From the NCBI RefSeq assembly GCF_000953635.1, contig NZ_LN614830.1, forward strand, positions 1,355,001 to 1,419,000: a stretch of DNA of 64,000 nucleotides, given 5' to 3'. Positions within the stretch are counted from its first letter, which is position 1. The number at the start of each line of letters is the position of its first letter. The DNA is from Legionella micdadei. Lineage in GTDB: Bacteria > Pseudomonadota > Gammaproteobacteria > Legionellales > Legionellaceae. The translations under genes were made by a program, and so were the position numbers. Shown in pieces: positions 28,894-38,081 of this stretch. Below the pieces are notes generated by a model. That model was not told the DNA's origin. It saw only the letters and a program-made list of their open reading frames with translations, and did no database searches.

Positions 28894-29835
28894 ATGCCTG
28901 TAACTGTTTTTGGAAAAGAGATTGCGGTCGAAAAAAGGGGAATAGGTAGCGTACCCATGTTGATAGTGGGGCCTGCTTCTTTATTTAAAAAAGAGGGATT
29001 ATTACCCGAAGAATTATTCGAGCACTTTACTGTTTACTTTGCTGATATATTTCAATCAAATATGGAAAATCCGCCTATAGATTACAGCAGTCTCACGTTA
29101 AACCATTTTGTGGATGCCATAGAGCAAATAAGAAAACAGTTGGATCTTGAAAAAATGGTTTTGTTTGGTCATTCCAGTAATGGTGTATTAGCCATCGAAT
29201 ATGCCCGCCAACACGCGGATAGAGTTCTTTTTAACATCTTAGTGGGAACCATGCCTATTTGGGGTAACTATCGAAAAACACTGATGTCGGATTTTTTCGA
29301 AGTTAATGCTTCTGAGAAAAGAAAAGAAATTGATCAAGCCAGTCAATCTATTATACAAAATAGCGAATTACCGCCCGAATCGTCCACCTCGACGCAAAAA
29401 TTTGTAAGGCAGTATAAAACCCGCAAAGCGCAATTTTTTGGCGATGATAATTTAACCCTATCTTTACCAGCCATTGACGATCTATGGGATGGGATTCGGC
29501 TTGATGAAGAGCTAGCTAAACGTTATTTTGAAGTCATAGCAGACTATGATTTACGTCTAACAAATGCTTATATTACCCCGGCTTTTATTGCATTAGGGCT
29601 ATATGATGCTTCTTGTCCTTTGTACGCTTGGACTGATGATATTAAGCAGTGGTTTGCGCATAAAAACCAATCGGTTTTCTATGATAACTTATTAAAAGTT
29701 CATATTTTTGAAAGCGATCATTATCCAATGTCTCCTGTGTTTAAACAGGCTAAGCCAACTTTATTTATGGAAAAGCTTTTGGAATCCATGGCTACTTTTT
29801 TAGAACCCGATCAACAAAGAAACTCGCCTCTTTAA
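28894..29835 (+). CDS. Alpha/beta hydrolase of the NRPS-PKS locus
   Basis: Protein of 313 residues with an alpha/beta-hydrolase fold. Nucleophile elbow GHSSNGVLAIEYAR places the Ser at residue 94. A late LYDASCPLYAWTDD region and HIFESDHYP supply the likely Asp and His. No signal peptide is present. It follows the PKS by only 10 bases and is likely cotranscribed. Proposed roles are editing or type II thioesterase action, or hydrolysis of the product. It could also be an aminopeptidase- or lactonase-like enzyme. Confidence 0.8.
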   Translation: MPVTVFGKEIAVEKRGIGSVPMLIVGPASLFKKEGLLPEELFEHFTVYFADIFQSNMENPPIDYSSLTLNHFVDAIEQIRKQLDLEKMVLFGHSSNGVLAIEYARQHADRVLFNILVGTMPIWGNYRKTLMSDFFEVNASEKRKEIDQASQSIIQNSELPPESSTSTQKFVRQYKTRKAQFFGDDNLTLSLPAIDDLWDGIRLDEELAKRYFEVIADYDLRLTNAYITPAFIALGLYDASCPLYAWTDDIKQWFAHKNQSVFYDNLLKVHIFESDHYPMSPVFKQAKPTLFMEKLLESMATFLEPDQQRNSPL

Positions 29836-29897
29836 ATTGTAATGAGGATGGATTGTATTCAATGCAAAATAATGATGGGTGAATAACGCTCCAAATG

Positions 29898-29922
29898 GAA
29901 ACCATTATTCCATAATGGTTTC
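29898..29922 (+). terminator. Perfect 10-bp hairpin after the hydrolase gene
   Basis: GAAACCATTA and TAATGGTTTC pair perfectly around a 5-base loop. It is followed by TCTTAAAA, only a short T stretch. It sits 60 bases after the hydrolase stop and before the FadL-like gene, so it could attenuate or separate transcription of the last gene. Confidence 0.55.
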
Positions 29923-29953
29923 TCTTAAAACATGAGTAGGTAATAAAAATTTT

Positions 29954-31078
29954 ATGGAAAAAATTTTTTCGAGGATAGGCATTACAATACTATCCAGTTT
30001 AGGGTTAGGAAGTACCCATGGTGCTGTAGATCAAATATTAAATAGTAATTTTTTTCTCAATCCTGCGGAATTGAGCTTAATTAAAAAGCTGCAATTACTG
30101 GAAGGTAATGTAGTCATCACACCAAAATTAGAATTCAAGGGAATCACGCCTCTTGGACAGGGGCGAGTGACAAGTAGAGTTGAAGATTTTATTCCTTATT
30201 TATTGTCAGGATTTCGATTTACCAACAAATTTGTTGGAGGGATCACCATCACACCGAGTGCTTATGGTCACATAGAATGGCCAATGCATTCTATTGTTAG
30301 GGAAGCATCAACCACAACCAAATTGTTCTATTACCGGCTTGGTGCTCAATCAAGCTATCAGCTGAGCGAAAAATTAGCGGTTGGGGTTGGCATTAACCTG
30401 GAATACAACAAGCGCGGGGAATTAGATTTTATCGTGCCTAACATGGGTAATCAGATCAATAAGATGAGTGGCTTAAATTGCACAGGTGATTTGGGGATTT
30501 ATTACAAAATTAACTCTCGTAACTTTTTGACCGCGGCTATTTATACAGGAGTGAATACATATGGCCGCGGTACTAGTTCCCTCGGCAATACAAGCGTCCA
30601 CAATTTTTATCTCAATATTATTGAAGCCCCGGTTGCTTTCATAGGGCTTCAGCATCGGTGGAGTGATAAACTGCTTACAGAAGGTAAATTATATTGGTCA
30701 GGTTGGTCTCTTGAAAAAAATGTTAATTTTAAAAATAAAACAACGGGAAGCACTATCTTGCCAGCAAATTGGAGCGATATTTGGTCATTTCAAACTAATC
30801 TACGTTACGCAATAACGGATAAATTAGCGTTACTTAATTCCCTTATTTATGAAACTAATCCTGCCCCTGTTTCAACAAATGCAATAGGCTACCCTCTATC
30901 GGGATCTGGTTCTTTATCTGTGGGTTTAGATTTAATGCTTCTTAAAAACTTCTCATCCCAGGTAATTTATAGTTATGGAAGATTTATACCTCACGCTAGG
31001 ATTAACAGTGGGGGAAGTAGAGGAGAAATAATAGGAAATTTCCAAGCAGCTGTCATTCAATTCACTTATAAAACATAA
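29954..31078 (+). CDS. FadL-like outer-membrane beta-barrel of the NRPS-PKS locus
   Basis: Protein of 374 residues. A short N-terminal hydrophobic segment ends near GLGSTHGAVDQ, and a plug-like NPAELSLIKK follows, as in the FadL/OmpP1/TodX family. Alternating aromatic strands, the GNFQAAVIQFTYK end and motifs SYQLSEKLAVGVGINLEYNK and WSDIWSFQTNLRYAITDKLA are consistent with a hydrophobic-compound channel. The location directly after the biosynthetic genes suggests uptake or export of a lipid-like product or precursor. Identification as FadL family is by motif resemblance only. Confidence 0.68.
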   Translation: MEKIFSRIGITILSSLGLGSTHGAVDQILNSNFFLNPAELSLIKKLQLLEGNVVITPKLEFKGITPLGQGRVTSRVEDFIPYLLSGFRFTNKFVGGITITPSAYGHIEWPMHSIVREASTTTKLFYYRLGAQSSYQLSEKLAVGVGINLEYNKRGELDFIVPNMGNQINKMSGLNCTGDLGIYYKINSRNFLTAAIYTGVNTYGRGTSSLGNTSVHNFYLNIIEAPVAFIGLQHRWSDKLLTEGKLYWSGWSLEKNVNFKNKTTGSTILPANWSDIWSFQTNLRYAITDKLALLNSLIYETNPAPVSTNAIGYPLSGSGSLSVGLDLMLLKNFSSQVIYSYGRFIPHARINSGGSRGEIIGNFQAAVIQFTYKT

Positions 31079-31265
31079 TGGCTAATTCCGGAAAAATCCA
31101 AAATACTAAAAAAACTAAGATGGAAAAAGCAGTTTTCTGTTGGCTTTGGTAACCTTGAAAGCACGGTTTAATTGGGTTACTTTCGATAGATAATATGAAT
31201 CGAAAAGCGCTACGAACCCCATTGAACTTCCTTACTTATTCAATATTATTGTTTTGTTGCTGATT

Positions 31266-31287
31266 TAGGGTCTGTCAACAGACCCTA
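31266..31287. repeat. 10-bp inverted repeat TAGGGTCTGT
   Basis: TAGGGTCTGT and ACAGACCCTA pair perfectly with a 2-base centre (effective 4-base loop). There is no strong T-run on either side, though it lies 5 bases from the 31292 stop. Read on the minus strand it begins TAGGGTCTGTTGAC, a form met at insertion-sequence ends, but no transposase is nearby. Terminator use for the convergent genes is equally possible. Confidence 0.4.
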
Positions 31288-31291
31288 GTAA

Positions 31292-31849
31292 CTACTGTGG
31301 AAATGATTGTTTTATAGAATCTTCTTTGTCAATAATGAAGCTATCAAAAGAATAACCGGTATAACCTGCATATGCACTAACAACGGATGGATTCCATGGC
31401 TTTAAAACTGTTTCTTCGGTGAAACCATACTTCTGTAACACGATGAACAAGCTTCCTAAATGCTCTTGGGCAGTTTCCGCATCAAGCAAAATCGGGTCAA
31501 TAATTTTTTCACCAATTTCATTTTGAATTTTATCTAAATCATTGGCGCACTTCCAGCCTCGATTAGTTAAAATGAAGCGGATATGGCCGTTAGCTTCTTC
31601 GTCGCTTGATGCTGCGTCTGGGTGATTAATATAATCAACGGTAAGGCAACCGAGGGTTCGACTTTCTCGGATTAACCAACGAAATTTACCCTCTACGCTT
31701 CTTTCTTGCAGAGTTCTAAAGCCCTGAGATGGAGAATCAGCACCAAGGTTAGCAAAAATAATCGTTTGGGTAGGTCTCTTCTCTTCTGGTTCGAAAAAAG
31801 AGCTATAACCTGAAAAAGCCTTCTTTTCTCCAATTCTTTTTGATTTCAT
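31292..31849 (-). CDS. Hypothetical cytosolic protein
   Basis: Protein of 185 residues, rich in charged residues, with no signal peptide or membrane segment and no recognised motif. Internal features are WLIRESRTLGCLTVDYINHP and FILTNRGWKCANDLDKIQNE. Its start is supported by a well-formed promoter at 31885-31913 upstream on the same strand. It lies between a FadL-like gene and the GGDEF/EAL gene. No function is assigned. Such orphan genes with their own promoter are common among effector candidates here, but that is only inference. Confidence 0.6.
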   Translation of the reverse strand: MKSKRIGEKKAFSGYSSFFEPEEKRPTQTIIFANLGADSPSQGFRTLQERSVEGKFRWLIRESRTLGCLTVDYINHPDAASSDEEANGHIRFILTNRGWKCANDLDKIQNEIGEKIIDPILLDAETAQEHLGSLFIVLQKYGFTEETVLKPWNPSVVSAYAGYTGYSFDSFIIDKEDSIKQSFPQ

Positions 31850-31884
31850 GCACTTGTCTCACTTGTGATATTTTATGGTCGTAT

Positions 31885-31913
31885 ATTATACCAAAAGATC
31901 ATAAATGGATCAA
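31885..31913 (-). promoter_or_regulatory. Sigma-70-type promoter of the 31292 gene
   Basis: On the minus strand TTGATC is followed by exactly 17 bases and then a perfect TATAAT. Expected transcription would start about 7 bases on, near 31878, leaving a 29-base leader to the ATG at 31849. Confidence 0.6.
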
Positions 31914-32035
31914 AATCACCCTCTGTTAAAATGATTTGCTGAGTGATAGATGAAGCGGGGTGCCTAAAAATCAACCTCCTTGCAATCTAAATTTAAGGGT
32001 GTTTTGCTCACACAGGAACTGAATCTATGCTAATG

Positions 32036-32061
32036 TTAAGTAATACAGATCTCGCCGATAC
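32036..32061 (+). promoter_or_regulatory. Possible sigma-28 (FliA) promoter of the GGDEF/EAL gene
   Basis: GCCGATAC at 32054-32061 matches 7 of 8 bases of the sigma-28 -10 element GCCGATAA. TTAAGTAA, 10 bases upstream, is a partial match (5 of 8) to TAAAGTTT. The gene starts at 32089. The match is real but the -35 is weak and the spacing is one short of ideal. Confidence 0.3.
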
Positions 32062-32088
32062 AAATTGAATTAAAGGGAGTTTCAAAAA

Positions 32089-34392
32089 ATGAAATACAAA
32101 GTCTCAACAAATGGGATCTCCACTCAATTAGATAAAATTGCTGCGCAGCGAGATGAACTAATTTCTAAAATTAAAAAATATGAGAAGTTACTAAAAGAAC
32201 AACCCCAATCAATACTTCAATATCTGGAAAAAATTAGCACTCCCTTCTATCAATTATCAATTGATCTAAAAAAAATTACTTATATTAATCCAGCAGCAGA
32301 AAAACTGATTAATTCTTCTCGTCAAGAGATCTACCAAAATCCTAATTTATGGTTTCAATCGATTTGTGAAGAAGATAGGCCAACTGTAATTCAAGCTCTA
32401 CAAGATATGGTTAAAAATAAAGAAAATGAAATTTTGCTTGAATACAGAATCAAAATTCCTGATGAAACTAATGTATATGTCGCTGATAGAGCCACTCTGA
32501 TTAATGACAGTCAAGGTAATCAAATATGTATTATGGGTTTTATAAGCGACTTGTCTGGACTATTTACTGCCAGAAGGGAGATGTTACTCTATGACCAAAT
32601 ATTGAATGTAGCTCACACTGAAAAAAGCATAGAAATTGCTATTGAAGCAATATTAAGAATTAGCTGCTTATCATTCGGATGGGATGAAGGAGAAGTTTGG
32701 CTAATCGAACAGTCAACCAATTCATTATATTGCATTAAAATTTGGCATAGGCTTCATGATGAAATCAAAGAATTTTATGAAAAATCCTATCAGTTAAAAA
32801 TTGATATTAAAGAGGGATTTCAAGGCGAGGTAATACGAAGTAACCTACCTACCCTCGTGACCGATTACGGCAAAAATAAACAATTTATTCGAGGGGATTT
32901 TGCCACAAAAGCCGGATTAAAATCAGCATTTGGCTTGCCTATAAGGCATCAAGGGAAAATTCTTGGTGTACTGATGTACTTCTCAAAAAGTTTAAAAAAA
33001 CTTACTCATGAAGAAATTAATACTTCAGAAAAAATATCCACCATACTTGCCGATGTGATTCAGAATAAATACAGTAAAGATCAAATGCTCTACATTACCC
33101 ATCATGATAATTTGACAGGATTAATCAATCGGGTAGGTTTGGAGGAATTTCTAAAAGCTGAAATCATCAAGAACACAAATAAACCAATAGCACTGATCAT
33201 GATTGATTTTGATCGGTTCAAAAAAATCAATGAATCCATGGGATTTGATGTCGGAGATTCTGTCATCAAGAATATTGCAACGAAGTTTAATGAGTACTTA
33301 TCTGATGTATTCTCGACCATCGCAAATATAGGTGGAGATCAGTTTGTTTTTGTTCTAAGTGATATAAAGCGGCCTGAAGAAATTGCACCACTGGTTGAAC
33401 GAATAAAATCTATTGTAAAGACTCCATTGATGATTAACGATAAAAGCATTTTATTAGCCATTAGTGCAGGAGTAAGTATTTATCCATATGATGGGGAAGA
33501 TTTTCTTACGCTATTGAAAAATGCAGATGTAGCACTTAATCATGCAAAATCCAGTGGAGGAGACTCTGTGCAATATTTCTCTGAAATATTACAGAAAACA
33601 GCGACAAAAACCATAGAGCTTGAGGATAGCCTGCGCCGCGCGCTCGTTGAAAACGATTTCAGACTATATTATCAGCCTAAGGTAGATTTAAAATCAGGAA
33701 ATATTGTCGGGGTTGAAGCATTGCTGCGTTGGCAAAGTCCTAACGAAGGATTGCTGTTACCAGGTTCGTTTATTACGGTGGCAGAGCAATCGGATTTGAT
33801 CGTTTATATCGGAGAATGGGTTTTGCTTGAAGTCTGCCGATATTTTCCATTTGATCACTTACATATACCAGTCTCGGTTAACTTTTCCGCTCGCCAATTT
33901 CAGATTCAACATGATATTGTTAAAGTTATTAAGCTAATTTTAGAAAAATTATCTTTGCAACCGAGTTATCTCGAAATCGAAGTAACTGAATCACAATTGA
34001 TGAGTGACCCTGCTCGCAGTGCAGAAGTTTTGGCATCACTTCGAAAAATGGGCTTGTCAATCGCTGTCGATGATTTTGGTACTGGTTATAGTTCATTCCA
34101 ATACCTAAAACAGTTCAAACCTAATAGGATAAAGATAGATAAATCATTTATTGATGGTTTACCTGCCGACCGCGAAAATGCAGGCATTGTTAAAGCAATT
34201 ATTGCATTATGTAAAAGTTTAGATATAAAAGTAATTGCTGAAGGTGTCGAAAATGCGGATCAATTACGATTTTTAATTGACGAAGGATGCGATGAAATGC
34301 AGGGTTTTTATTTTTCAAAACCATTGCCTATTTATGATCTCATATACCTAGTGGATAGCAAAAAAAAATTAAATTACGTAAAGAATAAGTAG
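32089..34392 (+). CDS. PAS-GAF-GGDEF-EAL cyclic-di-GMP protein
   Basis: Protein of 767 residues. A coiled-coil start (about 15-45) precedes a PAS-like sensor (about 50-160) and a GAF-like domain (about 185-330). GGDEF is at about 340-500 with THHDNLTGLINRVGLEEF, but the active site reads GGDQF (415-419), Gln replacing Glu. The EAL domain (about 515-755) has E543-A-L-L-R-W, DDFGTGYSSFQYLK and KIDKSFIDGL, so phosphodiesterase activity looks intact. The likely output is c-di-GMP breakdown, with the GGDEF domain regulatory or weakly cyclase. The start has an AAAGGGAG ribosome site. Confidence 0.92.
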   Translation: MKYKVSTNGISTQLDKIAAQRDELISKIKKYEKLLKEQPQSILQYLEKISTPFYQLSIDLKKITYINPAAEKLINSSRQEIYQNPNLWFQSICEEDRPTVIQALQDMVKNKENEILLEYRIKIPDETNVYVADRATLINDSQGNQICIMGFISDLSGLFTARREMLLYDQILNVAHTEKSIEIAIEAILRISCLSFGWDEGEVWLIEQSTNSLYCIKIWHRLHDEIKEFYEKSYQLKIDIKEGFQGEVIRSNLPTLVTDYGKNKQFIRGDFATKAGLKSAFGLPIRHQGKILGVLMYFSKSLKKLTHEEINTSEKISTILADVIQNKYSKDQMLYITHHDNLTGLINRVGLEEFLKAEIIKNTNKPIALIMIDFDRFKKINESMGFDVGDSVIKNIATKFNEYLSDVFSTIANIGGDQFVFVLSDIKRPEEIAPLVERIKSIVKTPLMINDKSILLAISAGVSIYPYDGEDFLTLLKNADVALNHAKSSGGDSVQYFSEILQKTATKTIELEDSLRRALVENDFRLYYQPKVDLKSGNIVGVEALLRWQSPNEGLLLPGSFITVAEQSDLIVYIGEWVLLEVCRYFPFDHLHIPVSVNFSARQFQIQHDIVKVIKLILEKLSLQPSYLEIEVTESQLMSDPARSAEVLASLRKMGLSIAVDDFGTGYSSFQYLKQFKPNRIKIDKSFIDGLPADRENAGIVKAIIALCKSLDIKVIAEGVENADQLRFLIDEGCDEMQGFYFSKPLPIYDLIYLVDSKKKLNYVKNK

Positions 34393-34476
34393 GGTCTGAA
34401 CGAAATGTCACGGTTTTATAGGGGCAGTATGCCCTAAAGTGTTGCCTATATTCCGGAATAGGCTTCCTGACTTTAA

Positions 34477-34553
34477 TGGCGTCCCGGAGAGGATTTGAAC
34501 CTCCGACCTGCCCCTTAGGAGGGGGCTGCGCTATCCAGCTGTGCCACCGGGAC
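34477..34553 (-). tRNA. tRNA-Arg, anticodon CCT
   Basis: A 77-base cloverleaf with encoded CCA: acceptor GTCCCGG / CCGGGAC, discriminator G, D-arm, anticodon stem GCCCC / GGGGC with loop CTCCTAA (anticodon at 34517-34519), and T-arm TCGGAGG TTTGAAT CCTCTCC. It reads AGG codons. The gene is between the GGDEF/EAL gene and the ETF-QO gene. No integrase is adjacent. Confidence 0.95.
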
Positions 34554-34604
34554 GAATGGTTGCAAGTCTAACTCTGTTGTTAAGAAATAACAACTTTCTG
34601 ATCG

Positions 34605-36242
34605 CTACATATCCGCGTAATTAGGTCCGCCACCGCCTTCTGGTGCTTGCCAGACAATATTCTGACGTGGATCCTTAATGTCACAGGTTTTGCAATGAAT
34701 GCAATTTTGCGCATTGATTTGTAATCTTGGGCCTTTCTCTTCCTCAATAATTTCATATACTGCAGCAGGGCAGTAGCGAGTTTCAGGAGAGGCGTATTGT
34801 TGATAATTAACTTTTATTGCGAGGATGGGGTTACGCAATTTTAAATGGCAGGGTTGATTTTCTTCATGATAAGTATTTGATAAGTACACCGAAGAAAGTT
34901 TATCAAAAGTTAAAACACCATCAGGTTTAGGGTAATCAATTTTTGGGGCTTTATCTGCAGGAATTAAGCTTGTGTAATCCTCATGGTTTTTCAAAGTCCA
35001 GGGAGATTTGCCAAAACTGATGTAAGTTTCAAAAGCGGCATTTGCCAGACCAAACCATAAACCATAGCGAAATCCAGGACGAATATTTCTTACTTTATAC
35101 AATTCCTTAGCGATCCAAGAGTTTTTTAATTTTTCGGAATAATTTTTAAGTTCTACTTCCGGTTGCTCTTTGTTTAGCAATTCAAAGCAAGCCTCAGCGG
35201 CGAGCATGCCTGATTGCATTGCGGTATGGGTTCCCTTGATTTTAGGGACATTGAGAAAACCGGCCGCATCACCGATTAAAGCACCTCCTGGGAAAGTGAG
35301 TTTGGGCATAGACTGCCAACCTCCTTCATTTAGCGCACGCGCTCCATAGCTGATGCGCTCACCATCGGTGAGTAAGTCTTTAACGAGCGGGTGTGTTTTA
35401 AAACGCTGAAATTCAGCAAAAGGATTAAGCCAAGGGTTTTGATAATCGAGGCCAATAACAAAACCAAGGGCAACACGGTTATTGGATAAATGATAAATAA
35501 ACGAACCACCATAGGTTTGATTATCCAAAGGCCAGCCAATCGTATGAATAACTCTGCCAGGTCGGGATTGATTCTCAGAAACTCGCCATATTTCTTTAAG
35601 GCCTATTGCGTAAGTTTGAGGTTGTGCATTATCGCGTAAGTGATAATGGTGCATGAGCATTTGACTCAGTTGTCCACGGCAGCCTTCTGCAAAAAGAGTT
35701 TGTTTAGCGTAAAGATGCATACCTGGTTGGTAATTGGCCGATTTATTTCCAGTCTTGTCAATGCCAACATCGCCAGTTGAGACACCTATAACCTGGTTGT
35801 TTTCGTTATAAAGTACCTTGGAAGCTGCAAATCCAGGATAGATTTCGCAACCTAACTTTTCAGCTTCCGTTGCAAGAAAACGGCAAAGCTCCCCTAAGCT
35901 GATGATATAATTGCCGCGGTTGTGCATCTGCCGAGGAGTAGGGAGACGATAGGCGCGGTTGTTTGACAGAAAGTAAAAGAAATCTTCAGTTGCCGGTGTA
36001 TTCAATGGCGCTTCCTGCCAATTCTCGGGGAGTAATTCTTTTAAGCTGCGTGGTTCAATAACTGCTCCAGAAAGAATGTGAGAACCGACTTGTGCGCCTT
36101 TCTCAAGGACGCAAACAGTTATATCTTTGTTCGCTTTTGCAGCTAATTGTTTTAGTTTGATAGCAGCTGATAATCCAGCGGGACCTGCGCCGACAATGAC
36201 TACGTCATATTCCATTGATTCGTGTTCCACATTGTCCCCCAT
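34605..36242 (-). CDS. Electron transfer flavoprotein-ubiquinone oxidoreductase
   Basis: Protein of 545 residues, full length for ETF-QO, which passes electrons from the ETF flavoprotein (fatty acid and amino acid oxidation) to ubiquinone. FAD-binding GAGPAG (18-23), GSHILSGAVIEPRSLKELLP, GALIGDAAGFLNVPKIKGTH and a C-terminal 4Fe-4S motif NCIHCKTCDIKDP before GGGGPNYADM are diagnostic. It is attached to the inner membrane by a short hydrophobic region. The next in-frame ATG, MEYDVV, is an alternative start. The gene stands alone and divergent from mdcA. Confidence 0.95.
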   Translation of the reverse strand: MGDNVEHESMEYDVVIVGAGPAGLSAAIKLKQLAAKANKDITVCVLEKGAQVGSHILSGAVIEPRSLKELLPENWQEAPLNTPATEDFFYFLSNNRAYRLPTPRQMHNRGNYIISLGELCRFLATEAEKLGCEIYPGFAASKVLYNENNQVIGVSTGDVGIDKTGNKSANYQPGMHLYAKQTLFAEGCRGQLSQMLMHHYHLRDNAQPQTYAIGLKEIWRVSENQSRPGRVIHTIGWPLDNQTYGGSFIYHLSNNRVALGFVIGLDYQNPWLNPFAEFQRFKTHPLVKDLLTDGERISYGARALNEGGWQSMPKLTFPGGALIGDAAGFLNVPKIKGTHTAMQSGMLAAEACFELLNKEQPEVELKNYSEKLKNSWIAKELYKVRNIRPGFRYGLWFGLANAAFETYISFGKSPWTLKNHEDYTSLIPADKAPKIDYPKPDGVLTFDKLSSVYLSNTYHEENQPCHLKLRNPILAIKVNYQQYASPETRYCPAAVYEIIEEEKGPRLQINAQNCIHCKTCDIKDPRQNIVWQAPEGGGGPNYADM

Positions 36243-36426
36243 TCAATCCAAATTGAAAATAATCGCTTTTCTTACGATGAAGATCAAGAGAAACTCGAGC
36301 ATCTGGGAACAGAACTCTTGAGTAGATCATTCATGGCCGAAATTCAAATCTTATGTTGAGTTAGAAGTATATTGAGATTTCGTGTTATAGTACCCCTATC
36401 GGTAGAGCAATCGCGCCTGAGAATTC

Positions 36427-38073
36427 ATGGATTGGAATAAGAAGCTCAAAGATTACGAGCAAAGAATCGCGCAAATAAATAAATTTTTGGAGCAGGGTAA
36501 GGTAGTACCTGCTAACTATATTGTCTCTCTTCTTGAAGCAGCGATAAAATCGGGTGATATTGTTTGCCTCGAAGGCGATAATCAAAAACAGGCTGATTTT
36601 CTTGCCCGCAGCCTATGTAAAGTAAACCCCAAAAAGATCAATCGTCTCCATATGGTGCAATCAGCTGTCTCTCTGCCAGAGCATCTTGATCTTTTTGAAC
36701 ATAAAATTGCGGAAAAAATTGATTTCTCATTTGCAGGTCCTCAATCAACTCGTTTGGCCTTGATGATCAAAAAAAATCAGATCAAAATTGGTAATATTCA
36801 TACCTATAACGAGCTTTATGCCCGTTATGTTATGGATTTAACTCCCAATGTTGCATTGGTTTGTGCCGAGCAGGCGGATGCACGGGGTAATTTATACACC
36901 GGCGCTAACAATGAGGAAACTACAAGCATCGTTGAAGCCACCGCTTTTAAAAACGGCGTGGTTATTGCCCAAGTTAATCAAATAGTCCCTGAGTTGCCGC
37001 GAATTGATATTCCCAGCGACTGGGTTGATGCCGTAGTACAGGCACCTACCCCCTGTTATATCGAACCCTTATTTACCCGTGATCCAGCCCACATCGATGA
37101 AATCAAAATCCTCATGGCTATGATGGTCATCAAAGGTATTTATGCACCTTATCAAGTCAATCGTTTAAACCATGGCGTTGGCTATAATACTTGTGCTATT
37201 GAACTGATTTTGCCTACCTATGCCCAATCTTTGGGGCTTAGAGGCAAAATAGTTAAACACTGGATGGTAAATCCTTTACCCACATTAATTCCTGCAATTG
37301 AAGCAGGATTCGTAGAAACTATTTTCGCAGTAGGTGGGGAAGTAGGTATGAATGAATACGTTCGTTCTAAACCTGATATCTTTTTTACCGGCCGAGACGG
37401 GTCATTACGTTCTAATCGCCTCTATGGGCAATTAGCCGGGCATTACGGCTGCGATGCATTTATTGGCGCTACCTTACAAATGGATCCACAAGGCAATAGT
37501 TCTACAGCAACTAAGGGGAGAGTGGCCGGTTTTGGGGGTGCTCCGAATATGGGTTGCGATACGAATGGCCGAAGACATTCCTCTTATGCATGGCTTAAAG
37601 CCGGCCAAGAAAAATACGGCCATCAAGCCTCTGCAATGCCACGTGGGCGCAAGTTAGTAATTCAAATGGTAGAAACCTTCCAGAGTGCTGGGAAACCTAC
37701 TTTTGTTGAGGAATTAGATGCTTGGGAACTACAAAAAGAAATGCAGTCTGATTTACCGCCAATTATGATTTATGGCGATGATGTTTCGCATGTGGTCACA
37801 GAAGAGGGGATAGCTAATCTCCTATTATGTAAAAATTTAATTGAACGAGAGCAAGCCATACGTGGTGTTGCTGGGTATACCCCCACCGGGTTAAAACGTG
37901 ATAAAGCTATAGTTGATGAGCTCCGTTCACGTGGCGTAATACAAAGGCCGGAAGACTTGAATATTTCTCTAACAGAAGCAGACAGGGACTTACTCGCGGC
38001 AAAAAGCATACATGATTTAGTCACAATCTCGAAAGGGCTATATTGTCCCCCAAATAAATTTAGGCAATGGTAG
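36427..38073 (+). CDS. mdcA: Malonate decarboxylase alpha subunit MdcA
   Basis: Alpha subunit (acetyl-S-ACP:malonate ACP transferase), 548 residues. It swaps malonate for acetate on the MdcC carrier protein. Family segments are ALVCAEQADARGNLYTGANN, GVGYNTCAIELILPTYA, DAFIGATLQMDPQGNSSTAT and GFGGAPNMGCDTNGRRHSSY. It opens an mdc operon in which every following gene overlaps its neighbour. The ATG has a weak ribosome site (GAGA). Product and pathway are well defined; the organism could use malonate as a carbon source if the operon works (see mdcD). Confidence 0.95.
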   Translation: MDWNKKLKDYEQRIAQINKFLEQGKVVPANYIVSLLEAAIKSGDIVCLEGDNQKQADFLARSLCKVNPKKINRLHMVQSAVSLPEHLDLFEHKIAEKIDFSFAGPQSTRLALMIKKNQIKIGNIHTYNELYARYVMDLTPNVALVCAEQADARGNLYTGANNEETTSIVEATAFKNGVVIAQVNQIVPELPRIDIPSDWVDAVVQAPTPCYIEPLFTRDPAHIDEIKILMAMMVIKGIYAPYQVNRLNHGVGYNTCAIELILPTYAQSLGLRGKIVKHWMVNPLPTLIPAIEAGFVETIFAVGGEVGMNEYVRSKPDIFFTGRDGSLRSNRLYGQLAGHYGCDAFIGATLQMDPQGNSSTATKGRVAGFGGAPNMGCDTNGRRHSSYAWLKAGQEKYGHQASAMPRGRKLVIQMVETFQSAGKPTFVEELDAWELQKEMQSDLPPIMIYGDDVSHVVTEEGIANLLLCKNLIEREQAIRGVAGYTPTGLKRDKAIVDELRSRGVIQRPEDLNISLTEADRDLLAAKSIHDLVTISKGLYCPPNKFRQW

Positions 38074-38081
38074 GATGGCTG

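Noticed and set aside
34477-34553. tRNA-Arg as attachment site for an island
   Set aside because: No integrase or direct repeat of the 3' end was noticed nearby; the adjacent genes (ETF-QO, GGDEF/EAL) look chromosomal.
36242-36427. Promoter with TATAGT before mdcA
   Set aside because: No acceptable -35 element at 16-18 bases; the TATAGT at about 36387 was not called.
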